64,000 nt of DNA from Corallochytrium limacisporum (GCA_002811645.1 PDIP01000086.1:42133-106132), one strand, 5' to 3'; positions 39,614-50,318 are shown, counted from the first letter of the stretch. The notes: generated from the sequence alone by a model not told the origin. Numbers and translations: made by a program.

Positions 39614-40744
39614 CTATTGTCCAGAATGCCCAGAGGCGCTCGCAAGGCTCCCTTGAGATCCAAACCGACCCTTGAGTAGGCCAATTGGACCTCTCCGGGG
39701 CGTCGTGCGGGCGGATGGCCGGTCGCCCCGCGGTGAACTCACGCCTCCGAGTGGTGGCACACGTTGACTTGGTGACATGGGTGCTTGATGATGCAGTCCC
39801 ATGTTATCAAAATCGGAGCCGATGGAGGTCATACTGTCTGCACGACGCACACTGGGTCCTTCCCGTGGTGACGGCAATGGGCTCGGTGCCGTAGTGGGCA
39901 TCGGCAGGAACATCTTTGTGACACGCTCAACTTCAGAGTTCCAGTGTGGACTGCAGAGAGTGTGGACGGCAGGAACTTGCACCGAATTCTTCTCGACATA
40001 CATACCGCGAAGATAGTAGCACTTAAAGAACGGGCCACCACAGAAACTGCAGCTCTTGGCGGTGCGTAAATAGTCAGAAACTTCCGAAGGGATCCGCTCA
40101 TTGTCGTCCCAGACCGAATGGCGTATGAGGTAGCGAGATACAACCTCCTGTAGGGTCAAGAATACGGGATCCTCGAATTCAAAGTGATCAACCAAAGGAT
40201 TGTGTCTCACATTCAATCTCCGCAGCTTCTTCAGTTTTGCTACCTCTGCTGGAATATAAGGGAGTTGATTGCGAGAGACATTGAGGCTTTCTAGACTGCT
40301 GCAGAAGCCCAGCTCCCGGGGGACTTCTTTAAGTTTGTTGCGATTCAATGTTAAGGTTTTCAATTTCGACAGTCTACCAATAGATGCAGGTACCCGTATC
40401 AGCTCATTATTATCCATATGTAGAGATTCAAGCTTGCACAGATCACCAATGGCTTCTGGGATCTCCTTCAGCTTGTTGTTCGACAAAACAAGCGTTGTGA
40501 CCTCGGAAAGCAACCCAATGGTCGGAATCTCTTGAATTTCGTTGCAACAGGCGATAAATTTCTTCACCTCATGTTGGATCCGCAGAAAGTCTGGTGAAAT
40601 GGTGTTGATGTTCTTAGAGCACAACGAAACCGTAGTTCCTTGTATGTCTCGGTTATCGAGCAAATCCGAGAGATAAAGCGGTCTTCCGTCCTTGTTCACG
40701 CCAACCACAAACGTGCTGGGTTCACCACTGACGGCATTACCCAT
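39614..40744 (-). CDS. Leucine-rich-repeat protein with N-myristoylation signal and C-terminal Cys/His motif
   Basis: The 376-residue protein starts at the ATG at 40744 with MGNAVSGE. Gly2 and Ser6 make a good N-myristoylation signal, so membrane attachment is likely. About five LRRs of the SHOC2/RSU1 kind (L-x-x-L-x-x-N-x-L-x-x-I/V-P) occupy residues 75-190. A helical segment follows, then a Cys-containing domain near residue 233: SCSFCGGPFFKCYY, further on TLCSPHW. This LRR plus C-x2-C/C-x-x-H arrangement reminds me of LRRC28, LRRC58 and related fungal proteins. The tail (about 80 residues) is rich in Pro, Ser and Arg. The role is unknown; LRR proteins of this type usually act as scaffolds in signalling. 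Confidence 0.82.
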   Translation of the reverse strand: MGNAVSGEPSTFVVGVNKDGRPLYLSDLLDNRDIQGTTVSLCSKNINTISPDFLRIQHEVKKFIACCNEIQEIPTIGLLSEVTTLVLSNNKLKEIPEAIGDLCKLESLHMDNNELIRVPASIGRLSKLKTLTLNRNKLKEVPRELGFCSSLESLNVSRNQLPYIPAEVAKLKKLRRLNVRHNPLVDHFEFEDPVFLTLQEVVSRYLIRHSVWDDNERIPSEVSDYLRTAKSCSFCGGPFFKCYYLRGMYVEKNSVQVPAVHTLCSPHWNSEVERVTKMFLPMPTTAPSPLPSPREGPSVRRADSMTSIGSDFDNMGLHHQAPMSPSQRVPPLGGVSSPRGDRPSARTTPRRGPIGLLKGRFGSQGSLASASGHSGQ

Positions 40745-42140
40745 TGTTTTCTTTAAGACTCGTTCCCGATATTTACAGCTCAACTATAGATCCGGTTTCC
40801 ATATGTCTTTTAGTCGTTTACATTACACGTCATTGCTATTTCTTGTTCACTTTCTCGTTATTTAGTCCCTTACAAGATTCCAAACATAGTGCACAATAAT
40901 TTGTTTCTTTTTCATCTAGGATACGAAACACCTTCACACGTAATTCACAGAATAATACAACGTTTCGTAATACGATGTCCAACGTAATGTAGGGTCTATT
41001 GTACCGCATCGCAAAAATTAAATGACGCCCCTCGGTATCTACCACGCCTCCAACACCCGCCTTAACTGCAACTCATCCAGTTTTTTGTTCCCTTCCGCTC
41101 TCCTATTGTAACTGAGACCCGCAGATTCTACAGAGGAACTGATATATTGCTGCTGTCCGCAGGAGCCTGGCCCGTCAGTCCTGGTGGTTGCCTGTGGAGT
41201 ACTTTGAGAGAATCTCGGCTCCGTCAGAACTCAGCCAATTAGAACTGCAGCCTTGCTTGTGCAATCTTGTGGGTCTCTCGGCTTTAACTCGTCCCCCAAT
41301 TCAGGCAAGTTCTCCGCCCCCCGTAGTTAGAGCAAAGGCAGGTACAGATGTGAATTCAACCGGCTCCGAGCGGTTCACCGCAGGGATGGAGAGATTCTCG
41401 CTGCTTTAGAGTGGCGCACCCCTTCCTCCCGATATTACAACCGGGCTGTGCAAATTGCAACGCGGAAGTTTGAGAGGAATCTCACATATTGGCCGCAAAG
41501 TTGGCAGGAAAGTGTAACACAGAGATTTTGCTCCGAGACCGCTGTGGGTTCTCCGTGCTTGGGGACGGTGTTCCCTAACAACCTCTACCACCTCCAAGAA
41601 GTCTTCAATTCGCTTCGCATTCGGGAGTGTGTTGAGAGAAGAGCGTTTAGTGAAGGCAGATGCCTTCGTGTACAACGACGCTATCCAGGATTCTACACCA
41701 CTCACCCCTATTTGAATTCTTCTGCGCATGAGAAAAAAATGTTCCACAGCAACACCTAGTTAAGGGCTGAAGTGGTAAACACACCAGCACAATTTTACAA
41801 ACTCCCGGATATATAATTTGCCCTACTAAACTAGTGTACCACGGTACTGGATGTGCTGCCAGTTTCACCACACACTTCAGTGAGGACACGGTTCTGCGCC
41901 TGGGAAGCGGCAGTGCGCAGAAAACGGCTTCCGAGGATCGGGGTTTCACAAGCGCGCGGGTCTGATCGTCCGGACGGTCGCTGTTCCTTTCCCCTCTGTG
42001 TGACTCTTGCCTGAGAATTTCCTGGTACTTCGTATAGTAAACCATCATTTCGACTAATTCATTGTACATCTAGGTGCTCTGCGGGACAATTTGTAACCTT
42101 CGTTGTGACATGGGACTTGTGCATCTCAAGAACTTTTAAG
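40745..42140. other. Intergenic DNA of 1.4 kb
   Basis: The frames are short, and several are open on both strands. I see no supported gene, RNA gene or repeat. It separates the LRR gene start from the CFAP61 relic. Confidence 0.45.
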
Positions 42141-44069
42141 ATGCCGGTCCAGGGCAACCATCTCACCATTCGCAGGATGGAAAAGGAGGACCGCGAAGTG
42201 TATGTATCCGTCGTGAACAATGGACACAGTAAGCATATCAAGCCCCGGCAATGGACCAATTGGGGGTTGAAGATGTCATAGGGCGCTCTATATTTGCCCT
42301 CATAGGTGAGGTTGATGGAAATCCATGCTGTGTGGCACTGTTCCGTGACCACCCGAACGAGGATGAGGCCCCGAGGAATTCCTGGTCGGATTGGGAAAAA
42401 TTCAAAGGTATCGAAGAGTTTGCGAATTTCACAGCAGAAGATGTTGTATGGATAGGCGTTGCCTCAGGATCGTATGGGAATTTCCGTGAATTTATGTACA
42501 AGGCCGCCAATTGCATGTTCGACAGCATCACCCGTGCGAGAGCAGTCGTGTGCCTCGGGCTGGACTCCTCGGGACTTTTGAACGTGGTGCTTCTTTCATT
42601 GTGATAAATCGCAATGAATTTATATCAGCTAGCCGTATTCGTCAAGCACGTATGCAAGACTACGACGACATGATGCTATTGGTCAAGACCCAGGGCTCCT
42701 CACTAATGCGAGAATATGGCGAATTCTTCTTTAGCGACACTATTGATTTCGAAGACGATAAGAACATCTGCCTCGTCTGTGAGAAAGAGGGCAAAATAAT
42801 TGGTCTCCTGGTAGCCACCATCGATGTAGCCTGGGAGAAGTGGAAAAGGACTATGACCTAGAATGCTTTGATAGTCTGTGCGTCTTTAACGAATCCAAAG
42901 ACGTGCCCGCTGCTGCAGACCCGGCGCCTCTCGGCAAGTTCCGTGACCACCTAAGTCCTACTCCTTATGCCGGATCGATGTCGGATCTTAAGAAAGGCAG
43001 TGCAGCATCCATCAATAAACTGATGGTCTTGTCAAATTCAAACTTGGTCCCGAGCAGTCGGCTAAGCAGTCGGTGCGATCTTCAGGCGGACAATGGCAGT
43101 CGAGCCGATCTCAACGCTACCCACGAAGTCGATAGCACGGGCTGGTGGGTGCCTTCATTTATCGTTATTTCTCTGCTGCTCGTGGACCAATTTTATAATC
43201 AGACCAATGGTTTTCTGCACAGTGTCTTCAGTCTCGTCCCGGAGAAGCACTTTGTCGGTGATTAGTCTACCCTACGATGCTGAAGTGCCCTATATGCTCC
43301 ATCAATTCACACTTATCCCTGCACGTCCCGACCGCACTGCTTCTCAGGCGCTCTACGTCTTCCATTGCTTTGGCCTTGATAACACGGTTTGTGTCCATGA
43401 GTTCCTAGACGGCCAGTTAGAGGATGTGAACGAGATGTAAGAAGGACTGGCCAATGCTGAAGAAATTATGTCAACGCTTCGCATGCTGCACGCTGTAAAA
43501 TAGCCAGTCCGACCTGGAAGGAAGCATCACGGGGCCCCCACGGTTGGAACATGGCACAGGACAGGCCTCATGAACTGGTCACACGGGATGCAGATAGTAT
43601 GTGTGGGTACTTCTCCCTTACGATAGATGAATTCGGCTGTGTGAGCAAAATTACTTGTATCACAGAGAACTGTGAGATCTACTTCGAGGAGTTATCCAAT
43701 TTGCATGGTTTTCCCGCATCGTATCTGAACCGCGTCTGGGAGCGCTTCTCTGAGGACTTGATCGCCGATTTCTTCGAGCATTTTGCAGAGCCCTGGGCGA
43801 GTGCCTTATACCAGGACCGTTTCGGCGTAGTGCGCCAAGACGTTGAGAAAGGCCTGGCCATGCTCTCCCTGCTTACCTACGAAGAGGTTCTTGGAACCAT
43901 AAAGAACGAACTAGATGACAACAACAACGTCTGCGATGAGAAACAGAGAAAACTGTTGGGAAAATTGACGAGCAAGGACGTCGTTGCCCACATCTACCTC
44001 ATGATGTTCTCATAGCTAGAACCGAATGCAGATCACCTGCCCATGTACAAACGTCCTGGGTACGAGTGA
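42141..44069 (+). pseudogene. CFAP61: Decayed CFAP61 gene (radial-spoke base, motile cilium)
   Basis: CFAP61-like sequence continues across several frames. The start region reads HLTIRRMEKEDREVYVSV, and after a likely small intron, SIFALIGEVDGNPCCVALF. A GNAT-like part follows: RIRQARMQDYDDMM, MREYGEFFFSD, NICLVCEKEGKIIGLLVA. Later come NGFLHSVFSLVPEKHF, VISLPYDAEVPYM and ALYVFHCFGLDN. The last piece has DEFGCVSKITC, AEPWASALYQDRF and the end motif DHLPMYKRPG. Lesions are frame changes near 42580, 42835 and 43258, a TAA at 43438 and a TAG at 44013. The middle is missing: intact CFAP61 has about 1,200 residues, against roughly 600 codons here. In working flagella CFAP61 is part of the calmodulin- and spoke-associated complex. 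Short pieces might still be made, but the gene cannot encode the normal protein. Confidence 0.85.
42229..42272 (+). other. Probable 44-nt intron inside the CFAP61 relic
   Basis: GTAAGC at 42229 and AG at 42271-42272 bound 44 nt. Removing them joins the first segment to the next in frame (codon AAT across the joint) and gives a continuous CFAP61-like stretch. Reading through meets a TAG. Confidence 0.5.
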
Positions 44070-44297
44070 ACACGTTAAGTCTAGCACGACAAACCTGTTA
44101 GTGAAGCAAATACGCCACAAGCCAAACACTGCAGTGCCCTCTTTGATATTGCATTGGTGACTGTGCGCATAAGCGAACGGTCGTGATGAATTATACTAAT
44201 ATCTGATGTTACCTTTTGTTGTATCGGGAGAATGGTTCCGATTGTGTGTGCTGATCTCCAGTGTGTACTAGATTCTTCAAGATCGTGAAAAGCAGAT

Positions 44298-44717
44298 CTA
44301 CGGTTTGTTGGATCCCGTAGAATCACTCTTGGTATCTCCCGGTTGAACCGGGTCTTTCGCCCGTTCCCAGCGACTAGTTTCGTGGTGCAGCGCCTGCAGC
44401 TGCCCGATTTGTTCCTCACTGAACGCATTGACCTGCTGCATGGTCAAGGGACTGCCAAACTCTACAGGTTTGCTCTTGTCTGCTTCCAGCTTGGAGTCCA
44501 TAATCTGCAACTCCAGGCTGGACTTATAGTCTAGCCATCCCTTCAGGAAGGGTTCGATAAACTCCGGTTTGGCATCCTTGTGCCGTTTGAATTCATCCCG
44601 GACGTACTGATTGCCAAAATCAGCCATGGCTTTGGGCATGTGGTTGTTGAGGCGACGGATGCTCTTGTACAGGCTCAACACGAACCGACGGTGTCCTATT
44701 CCGCCGGGGGAAGTCAT
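44298..44717 (-). CDS. SDHAF3: Succinate dehydrogenase assembly factor 3 (ACN9, LYR family)
   Basis: The 139-residue protein starts at the ATG at 44717. It has the SDHAF3 landmarks: SLYKSIRRLNNHMPKAM (an LYR-type motif with K in place of R), GNQYVRDEFKRHKDA, FLKGWLDYKSSL, and EEQIGQLQALHHET near the end. SDHAF3 protects the iron-sulfur subunit of succinate dehydrogenase during assembly in the mitochondrial matrix. The N-terminus is basic and may serve import. A polar Ser/Lys tail ends the protein. Confidence 0.92.
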   Translation of the reverse strand: MTSPGGIGHRRFVLSLYKSIRRLNNHMPKAMADFGNQYVRDEFKRHKDAKPEFIEPFLKGWLDYKSSLELQIMDSKLEADKSKPVEFGSPLTMQQVNAFSEEQIGQLQALHHETSRWERAKDPVQPGDTKSDSTGSNKP

Positions 44718-45184
44718 GGTGGGCTGTGTCTGGGTACACCAAGTACTGTCTTTCTAAGTATGCACGAAAACAACGGGTTTTGATGAGCCACTATCCCCAG
44801 TTAAACATCAACAATGACCCGATCACACTTGCCAGTGAACTACGATGGTTAAACACTCGTACTCTCCAGGTTCGAATACCCTCTCGCCCACGCTGTTTCG
44901 ACTTCAGCTTGAGGGCCGCGACTTTGACAGACCCGCCCCTTCCTTCGGGCTTTCAGGGACGCTCGCCTAAATTCTCTACGAGAGTTCTCTTACCCCGTCA
45001 CTGTACCGGCCCTGGATCGACGGGGAACCCAGCGGGGGAACCCAGCGGGGTAAGGTCAGATATCAATTGCTTAGTACCAAAGAAATTTCCATACGCGAGT
45101 GGTTCCTATCAATCCCTCGGGAAGGCCACCCTCTTGTCGACTACCGGAATGTATTGTATCTGTTAGTTAGCATCGCTCTTCTTC
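44718..45184. other. Intergenic DNA
   Basis: About 470 bp. Contains a short direct repeat (GGGGAACCCAGC twice at 45022-45048). A stretch CCAGGTTCGAATACCCT at 44867 resembles a tRNA T-arm but the stem does not pair. No gene supported. Confidence 0.5.
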
Positions 45185-47575
45185 TCAAATCGGAATGAGG
45201 GGATGTCTCTCGGCTCCTGCTGACCGGTCCGATGGATTGGGCTTGGGTGCTGGAAAGCGGCGGAGGGCCCGCTCCACTCGGTCTTTCACGCTCTTGTCCA
45301 CGCTAATAGCAGCAATGTACTGCTCCCATTCCTGGAGGTGATCCTGATGAGACTTGCCATCCTCAGCCAATGTATTGCAACTGAAGAAACTTGAATTGGC
45401 CGCGTGGACAGACCCCCGACGAACGACAGGTTGATCCCAATCAGCAGTCTGCGATGCTTCGTCAGTCTTTGACTTTGTCGACAGCTTGGACAGCAACCTC
45501 TTCAACGAATTTGTCACACCATCACCGTTATGCTTTGCTAGTGAGACATTGACAGCAATGGCGAAATCGAGCAGTAGATTGTCACCGGTTGGATCCATTA
45601 GGGCTGCATTAGCAAGTTTGACCGAATCCTCGACACTGTAGCCGTGCGTGGGTGTTGTGTGGACATACGGTTTGAGCCAGTTTGTGTCAATCTGAAGCGT
45701 TGAGAGTGCGGTTATGAGCTTCAGTAGCTCTGGTGCTTGGAACGGATGCTCTCGACGCTGTGCTGAATCTCTGCCGTCGAGAATCGCTGGGACGAAACGG
45801 CTGGCTGTGTGCCCATCTTCGGGCCACAGATGAGACCAGGCCCACAGTAACTCAGGCATGGTGCGGATGGGCACAAATTTAAGTCCAGGCTGATCACAGC
45901 GGGAAGCCACGTTATCACGCAGCGCCTTTACGATGCGTGCGGCGTCCTTGTTTTCTTCCAAGTTCGAGCTCTGCAGACCGTGAGCAACAAAACCGTTGAG
46001 AATCATGCTGACTTCGTCAACAGGCATGGACTCAAACCTCCGATCACGGCATTTGTGGCAGAGTTCAGTGAGAAACTTCAATTCGCTGCTGCCTGAAGCA
46101 GTGAACGCACGGATCATCTTGCCCACGACTTCGCCAGAGATGTCCTTTTCGCCGAGCAAACGTGAACGAATGATTTGCAGCACCTCAGCGCCCCACCCAT
46201 CGTTCTCTGCACTCCTGCTTCCAATTTTCACATAGGCCCTTGCCAGCCCGGGCAATTTATATACGCTCACCAGTGGAATCGCGGCTTTGATCTGAGCTCG
46301 CAATTCCTTGAGCAGATGCCCGTGCCACTGCACTTTTCCAGCACTTATAGCCAAATTGCAAATTTGTCGCCGGCTCATTTTGTCCTGTGCCGCGATAAGA
46401 GACAGTTCAATTTGTCGCAGACTCTGCTCATAGACTCTGTGGTGCGGGAACAGTGTACTGACAACCATTGATAGCTCACGCACGTCTAAATGTTCCCTCC
46501 GTTTCTCAATGCTGCGCACGATTTCTGTGGCAATATCCCAAGGGTCCTGCAGTTCTGACTCCCGACCAATCATCATTTTGTAGCTAATCACCACGGACAG
46601 GATCTGCGCTAATTGCTTACCACTCAATTGGTTCAGACTCACTTTGCACAGTTTTCTGCCGCAGGCTGCAAGGAAGGCAGACGCTCGTGCTGTCGTCTCT
46701 GGATTTTTGCTTGCACTGGGGGCGATGCCGTGCCGCATGTACCACATCGCAGATGCTGTATCGTGCGCAGTGAGAATATCGAGGCGAGAGGTCAGCTCAC
46801 TGAAAATTTGGCCGCCAAGTACAGGTTCGAGTAAACCATAGGTATCTCTGGAAGTTCCGATGGCACTGGTCAGCGTCAAGAGTGTTCGTGAGTCCATATC
46901 TGCTATTTGTGCAGAGGCCGTGCTGGCCACTGTGACCACTAGCTGCGCAGTGTCCCCTTCGGTGATCATCGACATTCGCGATCTCTCCAATCGGTTTCCT
47001 TGTTTTCTGTCCATAGTCCAACCCGACGGTTCGGTGAGTGCTCGCAAGGCCATGGCCAGGTAGGCGGGCTTAAAATTGTGTGCAACTTTATCCCAGCGCA
47101 GCAGGGCCCGCGTACACATCGCGCGATCCAGGAGCCCAAATTGAGCCAATGCCCAGAGTGTAGTGCTGAGGTCGTAGGCTGTCATGTCATCCATGTGTGC
47201 GTAAAGGGAACTCTTCAACGGATCCTCCACCTTGTCTAGCGCTATGGATCCTTTGTAAGTTGCACAGCTTGAATGCTGCAGCGTCCGCTTCTTTCGCGCC
47301 AGCGCGTTCACTGTGCAAACTGCATATGTTCTTGAGAATGCTACTTTGTAGAATCCGCTAGTCTTTACGCCAGGTCCGAATTCTCCTGCTTTGGCGGCAA
47401 GCAATGCTTTATCCCATGATGGTGCGTTCAATATACTATATTCGTGTTCTGACCGCGGTCGTTCGCTTGCGCTAGAAGAACGACTCCTTGTGTTCGACCA
47501 AGCCGAGCTCTGTAATCGTATTTGCCACATAGAACCATTCATGGCTCTTCGGCTTAGGATGCATATCCTCGGCAT
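45185..47575 (-). CDS. Mitochondrial-type helical-repeat protein (FASTK/OPR-like), tentative
   Basis: The 796-residue protein starts at the ATG at 47575. Its N-terminus is rich in Arg and Ser and almost free of acidic residues for 40 residues, as in mitochondrial targeting signals. The body is built of degenerate helical repeats of about 35-40 residues. Typical pieces are MTAYDLSTTLWALAQFG, DSRTLLTLTSAIGTS, HDTASAMWYMRHG, LDVRELSMVVSTLFPH, MSRRQICNLAISAG and MPVDEVSMILNGFVAHG. Such repeats occur in FAST-kinase-like, OPR and heptatricopeptide proteins, which bind organelle RNA and govern its processing or translation. No RAP domain is evident at the C-terminus. The exact family is unsettled, and a lineage-specific protein is likely. 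Confidence 0.65.
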   Translation of the reverse strand: MPRICILSRRAMNGSMWQIRLQSSAWSNTRSRSSSASERPRSEHEYSILNAPSWDKALLAAKAGEFGPGVKTSGFYKVAFSRTYAVCTVNALARKKRTLQHSSCATYKGSIALDKVEDPLKSSLYAHMDDMTAYDLSTTLWALAQFGLLDRAMCTRALLRWDKVAHNFKPAYLAMALRALTEPSGWTMDRKQGNRLERSRMSMITEGDTAQLVVTVASTASAQIADMDSRTLLTLTSAIGTSRDTYGLLEPVLGGQIFSELTSRLDILTAHDTASAMWYMRHGIAPSASKNPETTARASAFLAACGRKLCKVSLNQLSGKQLAQILSVVISYKMMIGRESELQDPWDIATEIVRSIEKRREHLDVRELSMVVSTLFPHHRVYEQSLRQIELSLIAAQDKMSRRQICNLAISAGKVQWHGHLLKELRAQIKAAIPLVSVYKLPGLARAYVKIGSRSAENDGWGAEVLQIIRSRLLGEKDISGEVVGKMIRAFTASGSSELKFLTELCHKCRDRRFESMPVDEVSMILNGFVAHGLQSSNLEENKDAARIVKALRDNVASRCDQPGLKFVPIRTMPELLWAWSHLWPEDGHTASRFVPAILDGRDSAQRREHPFQAPELLKLITALSTLQIDTNWLKPYVHTTPTHGYSVEDSVKLANAALMDPTGDNLLLDFAIAVNVSLAKHNGDGVTNSLKRLLSKLSTKSKTDEASQTADWDQPVVRRGSVHAANSSFFSCNTLAEDGKSHQDHLQEWEQYIAAISVDKSVKDRVERALRRFPAPKPNPSDRSAGAERHPLIPI

Positions 47576-48881
47576 TTCTAAGTATTTTAATGTGACTGAG
47601 CGGGCCTTGACCTATCCCACAAACATGATTAAGCGCGCTTCTGACTATGGTTGTTTATATGCCCAGCAGTCGATCTAAAAGTCCAATATAAACCGCACTA
47701 GACTTCTCTTCGCCCTATCGTTGTCTCTGGCTATTCCTTTCACTGATAAAATGATCACCCTATCTGATTCGCTCTGTGAGCGTCGACATAACGAGAGCGA
47801 GAACTAGACTGGTAATGGGCAGCCAGCCATGATGTACCTTCCCAAAGTGTGCGCAGGGGACTCAGTCACGAGGAACGGGCGGGTACAGTTTCTTTCGTTT
47901 TCCTCCATTCTACAATTCCCTGCGCAATGTCAAAATTTGGTAGTGAACGAAAGACTTCGGGTGGTCAATTAGACGAGTGAAAGAAAGGGTAAAACTGCTG
48001 GGCGAACGTCAAGACACCGCAATCTAATTGCTTTGAAAGGGAGCGAAAACTCTTGTTTGCCGCGTAAGCTCGTCAATGCAGGCTGCACTACCGTCTACGT
48101 TTTCGACACTACTGCCGTTGACTTTCTCGATCGGATGATGGCACGGGTCTCGATCCCTGTACGCTAACATACAAACCATCTTGTGTGCAAGCCCAGTTTT
48201 GGCTAACCGTCCTTCATTTGATATTGGAGGCCGCATTTGCCATTCCTGTGCACGACAGTCGCGTTCTGCATTCCAGAAGCCATGCACCCATCACTTGGCT
48301 GAGGTCACCCACTCTGGGGAAAAATTCGGGCACCCACCAAGCAGGCACAAACCCAGCGCAAGATTCCAGTAGACGGCTTTTGTGCACCCGCCTCCATACG
48401 AATCCGCCTGGATTACACAGTCCCCTTGGGGCAGGAGGCTGCGGGGGTTACTCACGCAGGTGGGAACAAAGGGGGAGGGGGGGGCTCCCTCAAAAACGCA
48501 AACCGATGTTCGAGCTAGCGGGTTGGGGGTGTGGGGGGTGTGGGGGGTGTGGGGGGTGCGCGTGTATATCCAGTGTGATAGGACATTTCCGCTGGTGGAC
48601 TATGACCACCTGAGGACTCTGGATGTTCTTTAAAGGCTTGTGTATTGGAGGTTTGTGGACTATGTGAAACATATTTCAATATCCTACATGAACAGAGACA
48701 TGGTCGTAGAAACAGAAGAGTACGACACACGATTGTATTGAAAGTACACCAAGATTCCCAGCCAAAACCTTGGGTGGCGCCCAGAGTATGTTAGAAATCG
48801 TTATGGATCATCTGGGATGAATGACTAGCATCATGATGTAATTGGATTCACTGCGTGTATAATCTTTCTCAAGCAGTGAAC
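47576..48881. other. Divergent intergenic region of 1.3 kb
   Basis: Lies between two divergent gene starts. Contains a G-rich tandem repeat at 48521-48558. Otherwise only unsupported short frames. Confidence 0.5.
48521..48558. repeat. G-rich 9-bp tandem repeat, possible G-quadruplex
   Basis: Three copies of GTGGGGGGT preceded by TTGGGGG give four G-runs of five or six, which is enough for a G-quadruplex. It lies about 320 bp upstream of the next gene start. Confidence 0.7.
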
Positions 48882-50207
48882 ATGGTGCTGAATCCCATTG
48901 GCTCCAGTGGAGGGCCCAAAGAGACCATGCACCAAAGATATGCGTATATTCGGATATTCCAAAGGGGCCATCTCATTAATCCCCTGCAATTAGAGTCGAA
49001 CGGACGGTGGCTATTTGAGCCAATGTGCCTGATTGTTCTACAACTCCTTCAGATGGTCACAATCTATTCGATTCATCTTGAGCGGTATGATTTTGTGCCG
49101 CTGATCTTGGCAGTAACCGTGTATTTCGTGCCACACCATTTGCCAGAGTATATAGGCTCATTCGTGGCCACTAACGAAGCGCCAAGCATAGAAGAATTGG
49201 ATAGGTTATTCAAGATGGGTGGATCAGGCAATAAGTCATCAAAACTTTCCAAGGAAAGGAGTGGGAAACAGCCAACAAAAGCAGATTTTTGGGCCATGCT
49301 AGGCATGACCGAGGTCATAGTTTTGATCTCTTGCAGTTGGTATGTGGCTGCTTGGTACGGTTGGAAGATTATGTTTGTAGTGTTCATGATTCAGGGGCTG
49401 AAACCGCTTGTATTTGGAACTGCCGGCATGGGACAGCCGTTGCGGGTAAGGATACCGGAGCCCGATCAGTCACGATTGTCATCATCTACGTTGGCCGCCA
49501 GAATGGGAGGCAAGGAAGACCCCTATGTTTGCTGGCTATCAGAATTGAATAAGAACAAACAGCACCAAGCGTGGCGACAACAAATTCCAGAAAACTTGGA
49601 AAAGAGCGTGATCCGTCATGCAGCGTGCTTGGTGATGGTGACCTGTTGTTATCATGCGCTCCTCTTCGTGGAGGTGCCTGTTTTGTGTGCCATGGAGTAC
49701 CAACGGGCTCATGGACTAACGATTGACTTCTACATCAATACTTTCCGGACCATGGTTGTCGTATTCCACACTGTTGTTGCCAGTTTGGTACTACAATTGC
49801 TGCCCGTGCTGGCGGCAGATGTTCTGGACATTGGTCTTGTGCTTGGACCAACACCAACGGGAAAGAAGGCGAAGGCAGCAGCGCGGAGACAGTGGCAGCA
49901 GGAACTGAACAACCGTGGAGGTCCGGCAAATGCTGCATCAAATCACTACCCTCTAGTTTCGCACCAGAGGCAGCAACCATCCCTTGGACTCTGGGATACT
50001 GATGTGTGTCTGTCACAGTGGACTCGTAAGGATGTCTACGCCGTCCTCCTGGGGCTACTTGGCACGGCAGCGGCGCTCCAGCTCACGCTACTCTACAACG
50101 GAGGGCCTGTGTTGCGGTTAGTAGTAGATTCACTGCTGCTGCTGCTCATTGTGGGTCTGACTTTGCTGGCCAGGCACTCTTTCACTTGCGGGAAGAGTGC
50201 GAATTAA
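48882..50207 (+). CDS. Multi-span membrane protein of unknown family
   Basis: The 441-residue protein (ATG at 48882) has about seven hydrophobic segments. These include LIVLQLLQMVTIYSIHL, FVPLILAVTVYFVPHH, VIVLISCSWYVAAWYGW, CLVMVTCCYHALLFVEV and a C-terminal pair ending in LLLLLIVGLTLLARH. A basic Ser/Lys loop (around GNKSSKLSKERSGK) and a second polar loop (residues near 195-225) break up the spans. No signal peptide is visible. I do not recognise a family; transporter, channel and ER membrane-insertion roles are all possible. The frame upstream of the ATG is open for nine codons from a GTG. The next gene converges on it, about 110 bp apart. Confidence 0.7.
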   Translation: MVLNPIGSSGGPKETMHQRYAYIRIFQRGHLINPLQLESNGRWLFEPMCLIVLQLLQMVTIYSIHLERYDFVPLILAVTVYFVPHHLPEYIGSFVATNEAPSIEELDRLFKMGGSGNKSSKLSKERSGKQPTKADFWAMLGMTEVIVLISCSWYVAAWYGWKIMFVVFMIQGLKPLVFGTAGMGQPLRVRIPEPDQSRLSSSTLAARMGGKEDPYVCWLSELNKNKQHQAWRQQIPENLEKSVIRHAACLVMVTCCYHALLFVEVPVLCAMEYQRAHGLTIDFYINTFRTMVVVFHTVVASLVLQLLPVLAADVLDIGLVLGPTPTGKKAKAAARRQWQQELNNRGGPANAASNHYPLVSHQRQQPSLGLWDTDVCLSQWTRKDVYAVLLGLLGTAAALQLTLLYNGGPVLRLVVDSLLLLLIVGLTLLARHSFTCGKSAN

Positions 50208-50318
50208 AGAAGTGTGAAAGACGTGTTTCTTTCGCCAAAGGATGTGTACGAAAGTTTCATACACTCTTACTGAATCGAGTATTGCATATTGTATAGAAAG
50301 GACACATTAGTGTTTTCT

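Noticed and set aside
44860-44895. tRNA T-arm-like sequence CCAGGTTCGAATACCCT
   Set aside because: The five bases on each side of the loop do not pair, and no D-arm or anticodon arm is found upstream.
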